A DNA stretch of 64,000 bases from contig NZ_JANHJQ010000011.1 of the NCBI RefSeq assembly GCF_024609785.1, forward strand, positions 1 to 64,000, read 5' to 3'. A program made the position numbers and the translations under genes. This document shows, one piece after another, positions 8,415-16,680 of this stretch (position 1 is its first letter; each line of letters starts with the position of its first letter). The notes below the pieces were generated by a model, which saw only the letters and a list, made by a program, of their open reading frames with translations, had not been told where the DNA came from and did not search any database. Source of the DNA: Pseudalkalibacillus decolorationis (GTDB lineage Bacteria; Bacillota; Bacilli; Bacillales; Fictibacillaceae).

Positions 8415-9809
8415 TTAATCCAATTGTTGTTTCGCCTTTTCAAGTTGATCGATATGTGCATTCACTAACTCAATTTCTAATTGGAGCATTCTTTCATATA
8501 AATCAAGGATTTGTTGGCCGTAAGTGGTGCCTGGTACTGCCCACTTGCCATTGAGTTGGATCCACGTTTTAGCTGAGCCGCGTTTCACTAAGGAAAAGCG
8601 AGGGTCAACGATTTCAAATTCAGATGGAGGCTGTTCTGTAGATGCATAAGCAAATAGATGCTGTAAGTGCGCTAGGACACCCTCTTTTGGTGTGGCAAAT
8701 GTTGCTCCCGGTTCATTCGGTCCAGTCGCACCAATACCTGCGTAATTATTCTGGCCAGGCTGAACAACACCTGTAAAACGGAAATAGTTCGTTTCATGAA
8801 CGGCTTGTGCAAATGCCACATCACCACGAATACCATAAACCCGACTTAATTCGACGTAAAGTGCTGCTAAATCAGGAGCATTTGGGTTTACCCTTTCCAA
8901 AAATTGATGAAGTGTTTCAGGCCTCAATAGTGTCGGTCCTAGAATGGAAAAGCCTTTGACTGGTTCAGGGTTACTTGGTTTATCTGACTCTGGTGGTTCC
9001 GATGTTCCTTCAGTCACGAGGAAAGCATCGGTAATACCGAGCTGCTGAATTTTAACCTCCTGTTCGAGTGCATTTTCTTTCTCTGCAAAAGCCCCAGCCT
9101 GTACTCGGTAAAATAACTGCCCCTCAATTGTTACAGGATAGATCCAAGCATCGACACCTTTATCCTTTAAAAATGCAACGCGCTCTTCTGCGTTCACCTC
9201 TTCATTAAAAGACCCCGCAATCACTTTATACAATACTTTTCCTGCAGGAGGCTTTGTCGTTTTCCGAGGTAATGAAAGTGCCTTTGCGATACCTTGTGCA
9301 ACTGCTTTAGCAACATCATTTACGAACTCATCATTTAATATCAATTGAAGATCTTGTTCATTATCGATGAATAAGATCTCCAAAAGAAGAGCGTCCATTT
9401 CCGTGTTTCGTAACACAAAAAAGTTTGCACGTTTCTGTCCACGGTTCACAACACCATATTGATCGATGGCATAATAAACCTCTTGATGGACGATGTCTTG
9501 AATCCGTTTTGTGCTATCTGGAACAGAACCGCTATAAATATAGCTCTCAAATCCTCTACCACCCGCTGCATTGTGATGAATAGAACAGAAAAAGTTCGCA
9601 TTTTTATCATTAGCAATTTCAGTCCGTTCAGCGAGCGTTAATGTTTTATCTGTCGTTCGTGTCATCAATACATTTGCCGAGTAAGATTCTAATAAATAGT
9701 TCCGCACCAACAATGCGACCTCAAGATTAAAGTCCTTTTCACGATACTGTCGATACGTTGCTCCAGTATCTTGTCCGCCATGACCTGGATCTAATACGAT
9801 TGTTTTCAA
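8415..9809 (-). CDS. N-acetylmuramoyl-L-alanine amidase (CwlC-like) with SPOR and glucosaminidase-like domains
   Basis: 464 aa. Residues 1-175 are an Amidase_3 zinc amidase: DPGHGGQDTG with the first zinc histidine, an early glutamate, SIHHNA with a second zinc histidine, and the catalytic glutamate in LLEILFIDN. Residues about 190-275 are two SPOR-type half-repeats (YKVIAGSF, YRVQAGAF), which bind denuded glycan strands. Residues about 300-455 resemble the glucosaminidase family (FAQAVHETNYFRFTG with a candidate catalytic Glu). There is no signal peptide, as in the mother-cell autolysin CwlC. The TTG start follows AGAGGTGATTC. It could cut both stem peptide and glycan strand at mother-cell lysis; timing is inferred. 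Confidence 0.85.
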   Translation of the reverse strand: MKTIVLDPGHGGQDTGATYRQYREKDFNLEVALLVRNYLLESYSANVLMTRTTDKTLTLAERTEIANDKNANFFCSIHHNAAGGRGFESYIYSGSVPDSTKRIQDIVHQEVYYAIDQYGVVNRGQKRANFFVLRNTEMDALLLEILFIDNEQDLQLILNDEFVNDVAKAVAQGIAKALSLPRKTTKPPAGKVLYKVIAGSFNEEVNAEERVAFLKDKGVDAWIYPVTIEGQLFYRVQAGAFAEKENALEQEVKIQQLGITDAFLVTEGTSEPPESDKPSNPEPVKGFSILGPTLLRPETLHQFLERVNPNAPDLAALYVELSRVYGIRGDVAFAQAVHETNYFRFTGVVQPGQNNYAGIGATGPNEPGATFATPKEGVLAHLQHLFAYASTEQPPSEFEIVDPRFSLVKRGSAKTWIQLNGKWAVPGTTYGQQILDLYERMLQLEIELVNAHIDQLEKAKQQLD

Positions 9810-9873
9810 AGAATCACCTCTTTAATTATTTATTATTCCCCCGTTCTTAATGTGCAAAAAAAGCAAAATAAAA

Positions 9874-9900
9874 AGATTGACTGAAGTATACAGCCAATCT
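9874..9900 (-). terminator. Rho-independent terminator after the YtzI-like gene
   Basis: A ten-pair stem with one mismatch (arms 9891-9900 and 9874-9883) is followed on the minus strand by TTTTTATTTT. It lies 30 nt downstream of the small gene at 9931. Confidence 0.8.
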
Positions 9901-9930
9901 AAACACTTTTAAACTTATTAAAGTCTGCCT

Positions 9931-10095
9931 TTATCCGTTGAACTTGTCCTCATCTTCACCATTTCTATCATGGTTTTGATCACTATCAATCGGATCAACC
10001 GTATGTTTATATGAATAACCCTTCGAAATGGCGACAGAAAAAATAACAAGGACGAAAATGATAATCAAAATTGTTATTAGCAATATTTTAAACAT
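9931..10095 (-). CDS. YtzI-like small membrane protein (54 aa)
   Basis: A short gene. It encodes 54 aa, begins MFKILLITILIII, has one N-terminal transmembrane helix (residues 3-23), and then SKGYSYKHTVDPID with an acidic, hydrophilic tail. This matches the conserved layout of Bacillus YtzI proteins, whose function is unknown. GGAGGG lies 8 nt before ATG and a terminator follows. The tail probably faces the cytoplasm or surface next to the membrane. Confidence 0.75.
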   Translation of the reverse strand: MFKILLITILIIIFVLVIFSVAISKGYSYKHTVDPIDSDQNHDRNGEDEDKFNG

Positions 10096-10191
10096 AGATT
10101 CTCACCCTCCATGTAACCTTAACACGTACCTTGACACTTTATCATAGATTAATGGAAAGTGGACAGGATAAAAATGACAATTTTATTACGA

Positions 10192-10731
10192 TTAAGGACT
10201 TGTGGCTCCGAAGGTTTCAGTAACTCCCCAATAATCCTCAACGACAATATCATTCATCACCACGTCCAGATCATGAAAGATTCTATGTGTATCAAACATA
10301 CTTTTCACCTTATTTGTTTCAAGAGCCTTTTGTATCCCATTTGCAGCACGTAATAGATCTTTCTTCAAGGTACCTTTTGTTTCAGGAACTAGAGTTTCTA
10401 CAATATAGTTGTGCTTTGTTTCCAATTCCTCCTGCATCTTATCCGGATTAACAGATTGCCAGGCTCCCCATCCAAGTAAATCATTCAAATAGTTATGCAT
10501 TTGACCTATTTCAGCGTGTATTTCTCCTTCTTTATCCGAATTCACAAAAATAGTTTCGCTAGATGCAGCTCTAACTTTACCGAGTTCTTTTGCTTCTGCA
10601 AGCGATGATGCTTTTTCATCATTAACATCTTTTAACAACGACAAACTGGTCCAGCCACCTATTACCAGGATAAATAAGATTGATAGAACTCCAACGAGTA
10701 CCCATTTGGACGGTCGTTTCCATTTTTTCAT
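10192..10731 (-). CDS. Membrane-anchored protein of unknown function
   Basis: About 179 aa from the ATG at 10731, which sits 7-8 nt after AGGGGG; an in-frame TTG at 10749 lies upstream of that site and is less likely. Residues 1-30 are a basic start plus one hydrophobic helix (WVLVGVLSILFILVIGG), so this is a signal anchor with the rest outside. The extracellular part is helical and charged, with a conserved-looking MHNYLNDLLGWGAWQS segment and the end FHDLDVVMNDIVVEDYWG. I do not recognise the family. No partner is adjacent. Confidence 0.75.
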   Translation of the reverse strand: MKKWKRPSKWVLVGVLSILFILVIGGWTSLSLLKDVNDEKASSLAEAKELGKVRAASSETIFVNSDKEGEIHAEIGQMHNYLNDLLGWGAWQSVNPDKMQEELETKHNYIVETLVPETKGTLKKDLLRAANGIQKALETNKVKSMFDTHRIFHDLDVVMNDIVVEDYWGVTETFGATSP

Positions 10732-10947
10732 TGTGAACCCCCTACGCAAACTCCTACTACTACAAATTTGTTGTAAATTAAAGGTATCTTACCTTACTTT
10801 TGGGACTATGACAATGCTAAAATGACATGTCTTTAAATCGTAATGAGCTTGTAATCGTTTTATTATTGTCATGTTACATTGTGCTAGTAGAATGTGCAAA
10901 TGGGACGCATAACAAGCGTTTCAACATAAAAGGAGGGAACATTCTAT

Positions 10948-11859
10948 ATGCTAAAAAGAATGGTACTTACTGCAGCAATTGCAGGCACAGCTGTACTTGC
11001 ACCAGCTGCAACACAAGCAGTGGACCTTGAAACCCCGCTGAAGAAGGACATGTGGCATGACGATGTTCACACACTACAACAGGACCTAAAAGAGATTGGA
11101 TTCTTCGACTACCATAAATCAACTGGTTTCTTTGGAGATATTACTTATAACGGTGTTAAGGCATTCCAAGAAGATTATGGAATCACACCAACTGGACAAG
11201 TGAATGAAGAGACAGCTGAAGTACTGGAGGAAGCTACTTCTCTATTAGAAAAAGGCGATCGCGGTAAAGCAGTTGCTCATCTTCAAAAATACTTAGCTGA
11301 GTTAAAACTATATAACTACCATATTGATGGTATATACGGATCAATCACAGAGCAAGCTGTTATTGATTTTCAAGAAAAGAACGATCTTAATATAGATGGT
11401 ATTGCAGGTCCAGTAACAAAAGCAGCTTTATTCAACCTTAAAGGAGATTCAGTAGCAGCATCTACAGAACCAAAGGAAGAAGCTGCTGAGCCGGAACCTA
11501 AAAAAGAGCCCGCTGAACCAGAACCAAAAGAGGAACCTGCTTCAGAAACAGCACCTGCTGATGAGGCAACGGAAACAATTACAGTAGAAGCTACCGCTTA
11601 TACAGCAAACTGTAATGGTTGTTCAGGTGTTACAGCAACAGGAATTGATTTAAATGCTAATCCTGATCAAAAAGTTATCGCAGTTGACCCTGATGTAATT
11701 CCACTTGGCACTGAAGTATATGTTGAGGGATATGGTCGAGCGATTGCTGGAGATACCGGTGGAGGAATTGACGGAAATGAAATTGACCTCTATTTCCAAT
11801 CGTTAGACACAGCAGTTAACTGGGGTCGTCAAACAGTCGAAGTACAAATTTTAGGTTAA
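10948..11859 (+). CDS. Secreted protein with two peptidoglycan-binding domains and a 3D domain
   Basis: 303 aa. A signal peptide of about 24 residues ends near ATQA. Two PG_binding_1 repeats follow (about 35-90 and 95-150, each with the D-(V/K)-xxLQ and YG-T/S-xxAVxxFQ pattern). A Pro/Glu-rich linker covers about 160-205. The C-terminal 3D domain (about 210-303) has the three aspartates in AVDPDVIPLG, AGDTGG and EIDLYF. This fold is shared with YocH, resuscitation-type factors and MltA-like lytic enzymes. It probably binds and remodels cell wall outside the cell. AGGAGGG precedes ATG by 11 nt. Confidence 0.9.
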   Translation: MLKRMVLTAAIAGTAVLAPAATQAVDLETPLKKDMWHDDVHTLQQDLKEIGFFDYHKSTGFFGDITYNGVKAFQEDYGITPTGQVNEETAEVLEEATSLLEKGDRGKAVAHLQKYLAELKLYNYHIDGIYGSITEQAVIDFQEKNDLNIDGIAGPVTKAALFNLKGDSVAASTEPKEEAAEPEPKKEPAEPEPKEEPASETAPADEATETITVEATAYTANCNGCSGVTATGIDLNANPDQKVIAVDPDVIPLGTEVYVEGYGRAIAGDTGGGIDGNEIDLYFQSLDTAVNWGRQTVEVQILG

Positions 11860-11877
11860 TAGTTTTATAGTAAAAGA

Positions 11878-11906
11878 GGGATTGACGCTTAGTCATTCCC
11901 TTTTTT
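11878..11906 (+). terminator. Rho-independent terminator, probably bidirectional
   Basis: GGGATTGAC and GTCATTCCC pair around GCTTA with one mismatch, then TTTTTT. It ends the 3D-domain gene and on the minus strand could also serve the convergent GNAT gene. Confidence 0.85.
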
Positions 11907-11924
11907 ACATTGAAAATCTTTTAA

Positions 11925-12395
11925 CTACTTTATTTCATAGTTTAACCAAACAGCCTTATCTGCGCCCATCTTGTCATATAATGCTTGAGCAACTACATTA
12001 TCATGCGCAGTTTCCCAAGTCATATGAGAATAATCATTTTCTCTTATGTGAGAAAGACAAGTTTTGAATAGTCTTTCACCGATCTTTTGGCCCCTTGTAT
12101 TGGGTGATACAAACAAATCATATAAAAAAGCCATTCGTTTTGCCTCTAGCGTATTAAACGTAAAGTATAATGTAGCAAATCCAACTAATTGGTTTGTTTC
12201 CGACTCCGCAACAAACTGAATACCCTCTGAAGGATTATCAAGTAAATGATTCACTAACTTTTCAAGTGAACCCTCACTTGGACGAGGACACTTGTAAAAG
12301 TCGACAATGTATTCATACATAAGAGGTAATAATTGGGGTATATCCTTCTTTTCTAACTTTCTAGTTTGAATTGTACTCAAATTGGCTGGGTTCAT
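11925..12395 (-). CDS. GNAT family N-acetyltransferase
   Basis: 156 aa, a normal length for a single GNAT domain. The acetyl-CoA-binding motif A is at about 93-105 (LFVSPNTRGQKIGERL: a V-x-P-x-x-RGQ-x-IG variant). The typical end with aromatic and Asn residues, TAHDNVVAQALYDKMGA, follows. GGAGG lies before ATG. The acetylated substrate cannot be inferred; it could be a small amine or a protein N-terminus. It converges on the 3D-domain gene and shares a terminator with it. Confidence 0.85.
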   Translation of the reverse strand: MNPANLSTIQTRKLEKKDIPQLLPLMYEYIVDFYKCPRPSEGSLEKLVNHLLDNPSEGIQFVAESETNQLVGFATLYFTFNTLEAKRMAFLYDLFVSPNTRGQKIGERLFKTCLSHIRENDYSHMTWETAHDNVVAQALYDKMGADKAVWLNYEIK

Positions 12396-12977
12396 AAAAT
12401 CCTCCTTCTTTAATTTTTATTTTCGTCTTTTTATATTTGCAAATTTCATGCCAAAACCAATTAATTAGTCGGATATTTCTTTATTTTCTTAATTTCATAT
12501 ACCTATTTCTTTGATCTAATCATTTCAAGGTAGCAAAAAGTTAGTATTATTTATTCTTTATAAAAATTGATTATTTCCTTGATCTTTAACCCAATATTGA
12601 ATAATTTATTCACTTTATAATAAATGACAAAATTATTGAAAAACAAACTTTAATTTTGATCCCTGAAAGTTATTTTATAATACGTTTTATCCATATAAAT
12701 CCATCCTAATCGTTACATGTTTGTTACAAAAAATGCCCTTTTATTAAGAACCTTTTACAACCTCCACCAAAACGATTACAATTCCGAATTAAATTAATGA
12801 CAGAGGATTGATTCATAATCTGATGGGGTATGTTAGAGAACAGGCAACCCATCCTTAAGAAAGAATGGCTAGGACCCATTTAAGTTGTAAATTATTATTT
12901 TCAGCCGACTTTCTACAATAGAACGATCTTACAGATTCTATTGCACAAAAATATATAAGCATCTGGAGGAACGGATT
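12396..12977. other. AT-rich divergent intergenic region
   Basis: 580 bp, very AT-rich, between the divergent GNAT and acyltransferase genes. It has no gene-like frame. Two hairpins are visible: CCATCCTT/AAGAATGG near 12849-12868 and CAATAGAA/TTCTATTG at 12916-12943. The second lies just before the acyltransferase ribosome-binding site and might affect its translation. I found no promoter good enough to annotate. Confidence 0.5.
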
Positions 12978-14003
12978 ATGAAAACGAAACAACGAGAATA
13001 TTACTTTGATAATGCAAAATTCATTTTAATTTTCCTTGTTGTATTTGGGCATTTTATTAGTCCACACAAATCAAACAGTGAATTACTATATACAGTATAC
13101 AACTTTGTCTACACTTTCCACATGCCTGCTTTTATTATGATAGCGGGATTCTTCTCGAAAGGAATTTTTAAAGAAGGCTATCTAAAGAAGATTTTCAAAA
13201 AGATCTTGATTCCATATTTTATTTTTCAACTGGTTTATTTCGTGTTCTACACAGTAAAGAATGGTGAAGAGAGCTTCAGCCTTTTTGACCCGTATTGGAC
13301 ATTGTGGTTTTTACTAAGCATGGTATTTTGGAATGTACTCCTTATCTTGTTTGCACGCTTCAAACATCCAGCAATAATGATGGGGGTCGCACTTACGATT
13401 GGAGTATTTGCGGGTTATATTCAGGATATCGGTACTTACCTAAGCTTATCCAGAACCTTTGTATTCTTCCCAGTCTTTTTATTAGGCTTCTTGCTGAAAA
13501 AGGAACATTTCTATGCATTGTTACAACCTGAAAAACGAATTGCAGCGGGAGTCTTACTTGTTAGTATGTTTGTCAGCTATTTCTTCTTCTTCCCGCAGGA
13601 AGCAAAGGATTGGTTGCTTGCATCTTCTTCCTATGAAGAACTTGGGGTAGATGTAGGTCAGGCAGCAGTAATGCGACTCTTGATGTATGGCTTAATGTTC
13701 ATTGCAACGTTTAGCTTTATGACGATTGTACCGAGAAGAAAAATGTTTTTCACACATCTCGGTGGAAGAACACTTTACGTTTACCTTTTACACGGATTTA
13801 TCATTAAACTATTCTCACTAACACCGTTCTACAGCTTAGTTGATGAAACAGGTAATTATCTTGTTCTATTTGGACTCGCGGTAGTTGTAACACTAGCATT
13901 GTCATCCAAACCGATTATTACATTCGCGCAACCAATCATTGAGTTGAAAACTAGTTTGATTCAACGATTTGTCAACCGGAACCGTACTGCTGATGCCTCT
14001 TAA
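12978..14003 (+). CDS. Membrane acyltransferase, acyltransferase-3 family (YkrP/YfiQ-like)
   Basis: 341 aa with about ten membrane helices. It opens REYYFDNAKFILIFLVVFGHFI, with the conserved histidine of the acyltransferase_3 family at the end of helix 1 and an Arg/Asp-containing start. The family moves acetyl or other acyl groups onto extracellular polysaccharides or teichoic-type polymers. B. subtilis YkrP and YfiQ share this layout. TGGAGGA precedes ATG. The TAA stop coincides with the first bases of repeat R1, so the repeat inserted right at, or replaced, the end of the gene; the C-terminus may therefore be altered. The polymer is unknown. Confidence 0.85.
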   Translation: MKTKQREYYFDNAKFILIFLVVFGHFISPHKSNSELLYTVYNFVYTFHMPAFIMIAGFFSKGIFKEGYLKKIFKKILIPYFIFQLVYFVFYTVKNGEESFSLFDPYWTLWFLLSMVFWNVLLILFARFKHPAIMMGVALTIGVFAGYIQDIGTYLSLSRTFVFFPVFLLGFLLKKEHFYALLQPEKRIAAGVLLVSMFVSYFFFFPQEAKDWLLASSSYEELGVDVGQAAVMRLLMYGLMFIATFSFMTIVPRRKMFFTHLGGRTLYVYLLHGFIIKLFSLTPFYSLVDETGNYLVLFGLAVVVTLALSSKPIITFAQPIIELKTSLIQRFVNRNRTADAS

Positions 14004-14160
14004 GAAAAGCGCAAGCGCCCTGCTTAGCCACGAAGGTCACTGGAAGACCGACGAGGAGGCTGTTGCCGCCGCAGGAGGACTGAAGTGATCCAAGTGGCTG
14101 GGCGCTGAAGCTGGACATTACATCCATGCCGCAAACTTTTATACTTTCTTAACGTGTAAG
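14002..14160 (+). repeat. Intergenic repeat family R1, copy 1 (about 157 bp)
   Basis: Starts TAAGAAAAGCGCAAGCGCCC, contains CGACGAGGAGGCTGTTGCCG and GGGCGCTGAAGCTGGACAT, and ends TTTATACTTTCTTAACGTG. It is nearly identical to 23524-23680 and 62279-62433 and related to 48384-48575. AGCGCCC near the start can pair with GGGCGCT about 85 bases later, closing the element as an RNA. A second, truncated copy head (GAAAAGCGTAAGCGCCCG) abuts its right end at 14158-14200. Confidence 0.9.
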
Positions 14161-14217
14161 AAAAGCGTAAGCGCCCGTTTAGGTCAATAAAGAAACTTGG
14201 TATTTACTCATAACAGT

Positions 14218-14256
14218 AAAAAGACCTCATATTCCAGGTGAATATGAGGTCTTTTT
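14218..14256. terminator. Strong bidirectional Rho-independent terminator
   Basis: A 17-pair perfect stem (AAAAAGACCTCATATTC with its complement) around CAGGT, with A- and T-tracts on the two sides. It lies downstream of the acyltransferase gene (+) and of the 61-aa gene (-). Confidence 0.9.
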
Positions 14257-14273
14257 ACAATTTATCTGTCAAT

Positions 14274-14459
14274 TTATTTTTTGTTTGTTGTTTTTTCATT
14301 TTGAAATTCTTCTTCAAAATAAAATGTACCTGGATGTTCTTGAACTATATAAGAGTATCTTTTCATATGTTCGACATATTGCCATTTCAAGATTGTTACT
14401 GACTCACCAGTTTTGTGAATTTTGACAATATCACCATTGTTATAAAGGTTGCACCTCAT
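14274..14459 (-). CDS. Small protein of unknown function (61 aa), SH3-like beta-barrel pattern
   Basis: 61 aa with AGGGAG about 10 nt before ATG and a strong terminator right after the stop, so it is probably real. The sequence NGDIVKIHKTGESVTILKW followed by YSYIVQEHPGTFYFEEEF has the alternating pattern of a small beta barrel (KOW/SH3 or Tudor-like). The C-terminal tail is Lys/Asn-rich. I do not recognise the family, and no membrane segment is present. Confidence 0.65.
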   Translation of the reverse strand: MRCNLYNNGDIVKIHKTGESVTILKWQYVEHMKRYSYIVQEHPGTFYFEEEFQNEKTTNKK

Positions 14460-14532
14460 AAATGGTCACTCCCTTTCAACCTATATTATACCACATGGAG
14501 CATTATTAGTTTTCTTAACTAGTGAAAGTATT

Positions 14533-14636
14533 TTAAAGAAAACTGGGCAAAGCCAAGCCTTTGGCGCCGGCTGAGCCTTAGTTGCGCTTATACTATAGAA
14601 AGTATTTTTATACTTTCTATAGTATAAGCGCAAGGG
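14533..14636 (+). repeat. R2 repeat copy C ending in a 48-bp near-perfect palindrome
   Basis: This copy contains the usual GGGCAAAGCCAAGCC hairpin and CTTAGTTGCGCTTATACTAT. Instead of the TTAACGTG tail it closes into a perfect palindrome: arms 14584-14605 and 14610-14631 (22 bp each) around TTTT. It lies between the 61-aa gene and cutC, about 40 nt after the cutC stop. As RNA it would be a very stable hairpin on either strand. Confidence 0.9.
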
Positions 14637-14677
14637 AATGACCTATTTCAGAATGGTCTTGAATAAATCTAGCATAT

Positions 14678-15370
14678 TTATCCTCTTAGTTTATTATTAA
14701 TGAACTTAAACAAATTTTCATCAAAATCATTCGCAAAGGAATGGTCCACCCTTATAGCTTTTCCAAAATGATATTGATCCGCATTTACCGTGTTATGAAT
14801 GTCTTGAATATTATCGTGCGTTAGACCCGCACCAGGCATTATTTTAGGTCCATCCTTTTTTTTAGCAGTACTTACAAGGTCCCGAAGTTTCTTTTTACCA
14901 TCCACACAACTCTCTTCGCCACCTGAAGTTAAGATACGTTTAACATTCTCTTTGTATTTATTCAATGTTTCATATGCTTCGTTTAATGAGGGTACCTCAT
15001 CAAATGCTCTGTGAAAAGTAATGTCTAATTGCGGGGATACCCCAATAATATTCTCCAGGATTCGTTCATTAATCGTGTTATTTTTATTCAGCGTCCCAAA
15101 AACGATATTTGTCCCGCCAAGCTCCAATACTTTTTTGATATCTTCACGAATAATTTGCAAATCGCCATCTGTGTAACAATAATGATAGCTGTGAGGACGA
15201 ATCATTACCTGAACCGGGATAGATACACTTCCCAACACTTGCTTTACAGTCCCATAACTTGGGGTTAAGCCGCCCTCCTGTATAGCTGATACTAATTCAA
15301 TTCTGTCTGCTCCGAGCTTCTCGGCTTGAATTGCTTCCTGGCCGTTTTGAACGATAACTTCAATCATCAT
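14678..15370 (-). CDS. cutC: CutC family protein
   Basis: About 230 aa from the ATG at 15370, the usual CutC length. GGAGG lies 12 nt upstream, and homologues begin M-I-E-V. A longer in-frame extension reaches 15538 into a mobile repeat and is unlikely to be translated. The TIM-barrel pattern is clear: EKLGADRIELVSAIQEGG with the conserved E-L, then IRPHSYHYCY, FGTLN, DITFHRAFDE, RILTSGG and IMPGAGLT. The family was tied to copper homeostasis, but that role is disputed for bacterial members. It lies downstream of the peptide-transport operon but is separated from it by the MITE-like element. Confidence 0.9.
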   Translation of the reverse strand: MMIEVIVQNGQEAIQAEKLGADRIELVSAIQEGGLTPSYGTVKQVLGSVSIPVQVMIRPHSYHYCYTDGDLQIIREDIKKVLELGGTNIVFGTLNKNNTINERILENIIGVSPQLDITFHRAFDEVPSLNEAYETLNKYKENVKRILTSGGEESCVDGKKKLRDLVSTAKKKDGPKIMPGAGLTHDNIQDIHNTVNADQYHFGKAIRVDHSFANDFDENLFKFINNKLRG

Positions 15371-15521
15371 ACTTTTAATCAACCTCCGCCTTGTATAACT
15401 TCCTTTAAAAATCGCATTACGATAGACTTTCAGAAACTTCATACGACTATGGACGATAAGATCCTCTTTATATTCAACATCATTAATAGGAACGATTGTA
15501 ATATTCACCCAATAAAACTCC

Positions 15522-15686
15522 TTTAAGAGGTTGTTCAAAAAGTCCGGTAAAAATAGCTATCGAATTTCTTCGTTGCTCGGTCTCTTCGGTCCTCACGTAT
15601 TAATAGCATACGTTCCGGTCCTCGAGACTTTTCGCGCCTCGAACTTCTCGGCTCTTTTTATCCTCCTTTTTGAACACGCACTTTAA
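15522..15686 (+). mobile_element. MITE-like element R3, short copy
   Basis: About 155 bp with subterminal inverted ends: GAGGTTGTTCAAAAAGTCCG on the left and the complement of GTGCGTGTTCAAAAAGGAGG on the right. It is flanked by TTTAA on both sides (15522-15526 and 15682-15686), within a 10-bp direct repeat CTTTAAGAGG. It has no coding capacity. It matches both ends of the longer copy at 25512-25862 in opposite orientation and differs by loss of about 190 internal bp. It lies between the last transporter gene and cutC. Confidence 0.8.
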
Positions 15687-15711
15687 GAGGATTTGAATAT
15701 GAACTTTTAAA

Positions 15712-16680
15712 TCAATATAAATGACATGCTACATTCTGTTCTATATCTAGTTGTTGTAATTCGGGCACCTTTTCTTTACAAATATCCATAGCAACTGGAC
15801 ATCTTGTATGGAATTTACAACCACTAGGTGGATTGGAAGCGCTTGGAATTTCTCCGCTTAGAATTACTGATTCACGCTTTTTCTTAGGATCGGGTTGGGG
15901 AATGGATGATAATAATGCTTGTGTATAGGGGTGCTTAGGGTCTTCAAATATTTGTTGTTTAGTCGCTATCTCTACTAAGCTTCCTAAGTACATCACCCCG
16001 ACTCTATCACTAATGTGCTCAACTACACTAAGGTCATGTGAAATAAATAAATATGTAAGACCAAATTCTTCTTGCAAATCCTTCATTAAATTTAAGATTT
16101 GGGATTGTATCGAAACATCTAAAGCAGAAACCGGTTCATCAGCAATAATCAGTTCAGGACGTAAAATTAATGATCGAGCAATTCCAATTCTTTGTCTTTG
16201 CCCCCCGCTAAACTCATGAGGGTACTTATCCAAATGGAACTCACTAATTCCGCATTTTTCCAGAAGCTCTGTGACAAGCATTTTTTTCTCATTTCTCGGC
16301 ATTTTAGGATAGTGAATCAATAGTGGCTCTAATAAAATATCTTTTACCTTCATTCGTGGACTGAGGGAGGCATAAGGATCTTGAAAAACCATTTGCATTG
16401 GTTTTCGATATTGTTTCCAACTTTTTTCAGAAACGTTTGCTAGGTTGGTTCCTTTAAAATTGACCTCGCCAGAATCAACTTTTATTAAGCCATTGATCAA
16501 ACGTCCGGTAGTTGACTTACCACAGCCAGATTCTCCTACTAATCCAAACGTCTCCCCTTTTTTTATAAAAAATGAGATTCCATCTACCGCCTTTACATAC
16601 CTTTTCTCAGCAAACCACTTTTTTGAGAGAGGGAAATACTTTTTAACATTTTTAATATCAATTAATATTTCATCATTCAT
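15712..16680 (-). CDS. Oligopeptide/dipeptide ABC transporter ATP-binding protein (OppF/AppF type)
   Basis: 322 aa. Walker A is GESGCGKST (near 51-59), then the Q-loop FQDPYASL, the signature FSGGQRQR (near 160) and Walker B LIIADEPVSALD. The C-terminal oligo_HPY extension carries the cysteine cluster CKFHTRCPVAMDIC near 285-305. It pairs with the OppD-type ATPase, whose end it overlaps by 8 nt. It is the last gene of the ROK-asparaginase-transporter operon. Substrate class is inferred from the extension; the precise peptide or glycoconjugate is not visible. Confidence 0.9.
   Translation of the reverse strand: MNDEILIDIKNVKKYFPLSKKWFAEKRYVKAVDGISFFIKKGETFGLVGESGCGKSTTGRLINGLIKVDSGEVNFKGTNLANVSEKSWKQYRKPMQMVFQDPYASLSPRMKVKDILLEPLLIHYPKMPRNEKKMLVTELLEKCGISEFHLDKYPHEFSGGQRQRIGIARSLILRPELIIADEPVSALDVSIQSQILNLMKDLQEEFGLTYLFISHDLSVVEHISDRVGVMYLGSLVEIATKQQIFEDPKHPYTQALLSSIPQPDPKKKRESVILSGEIPSASNPPSGCKFHTRCPVAMDICKEKVPELQQLDIEQNVACHLY

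Noticed and set aside
10827-11030. Plus-strand frame overlapping the start of the 3D-domain gene
   Set aside because: It lacks a ribosome-binding site and overlaps the signal peptide region of a clear gene in another frame.
15371-15538. N-terminal extension of CutC
   Set aside because: The extension enters the MITE-like element, has no ribosome-binding site, and CutC homologues begin at the internal ATG.
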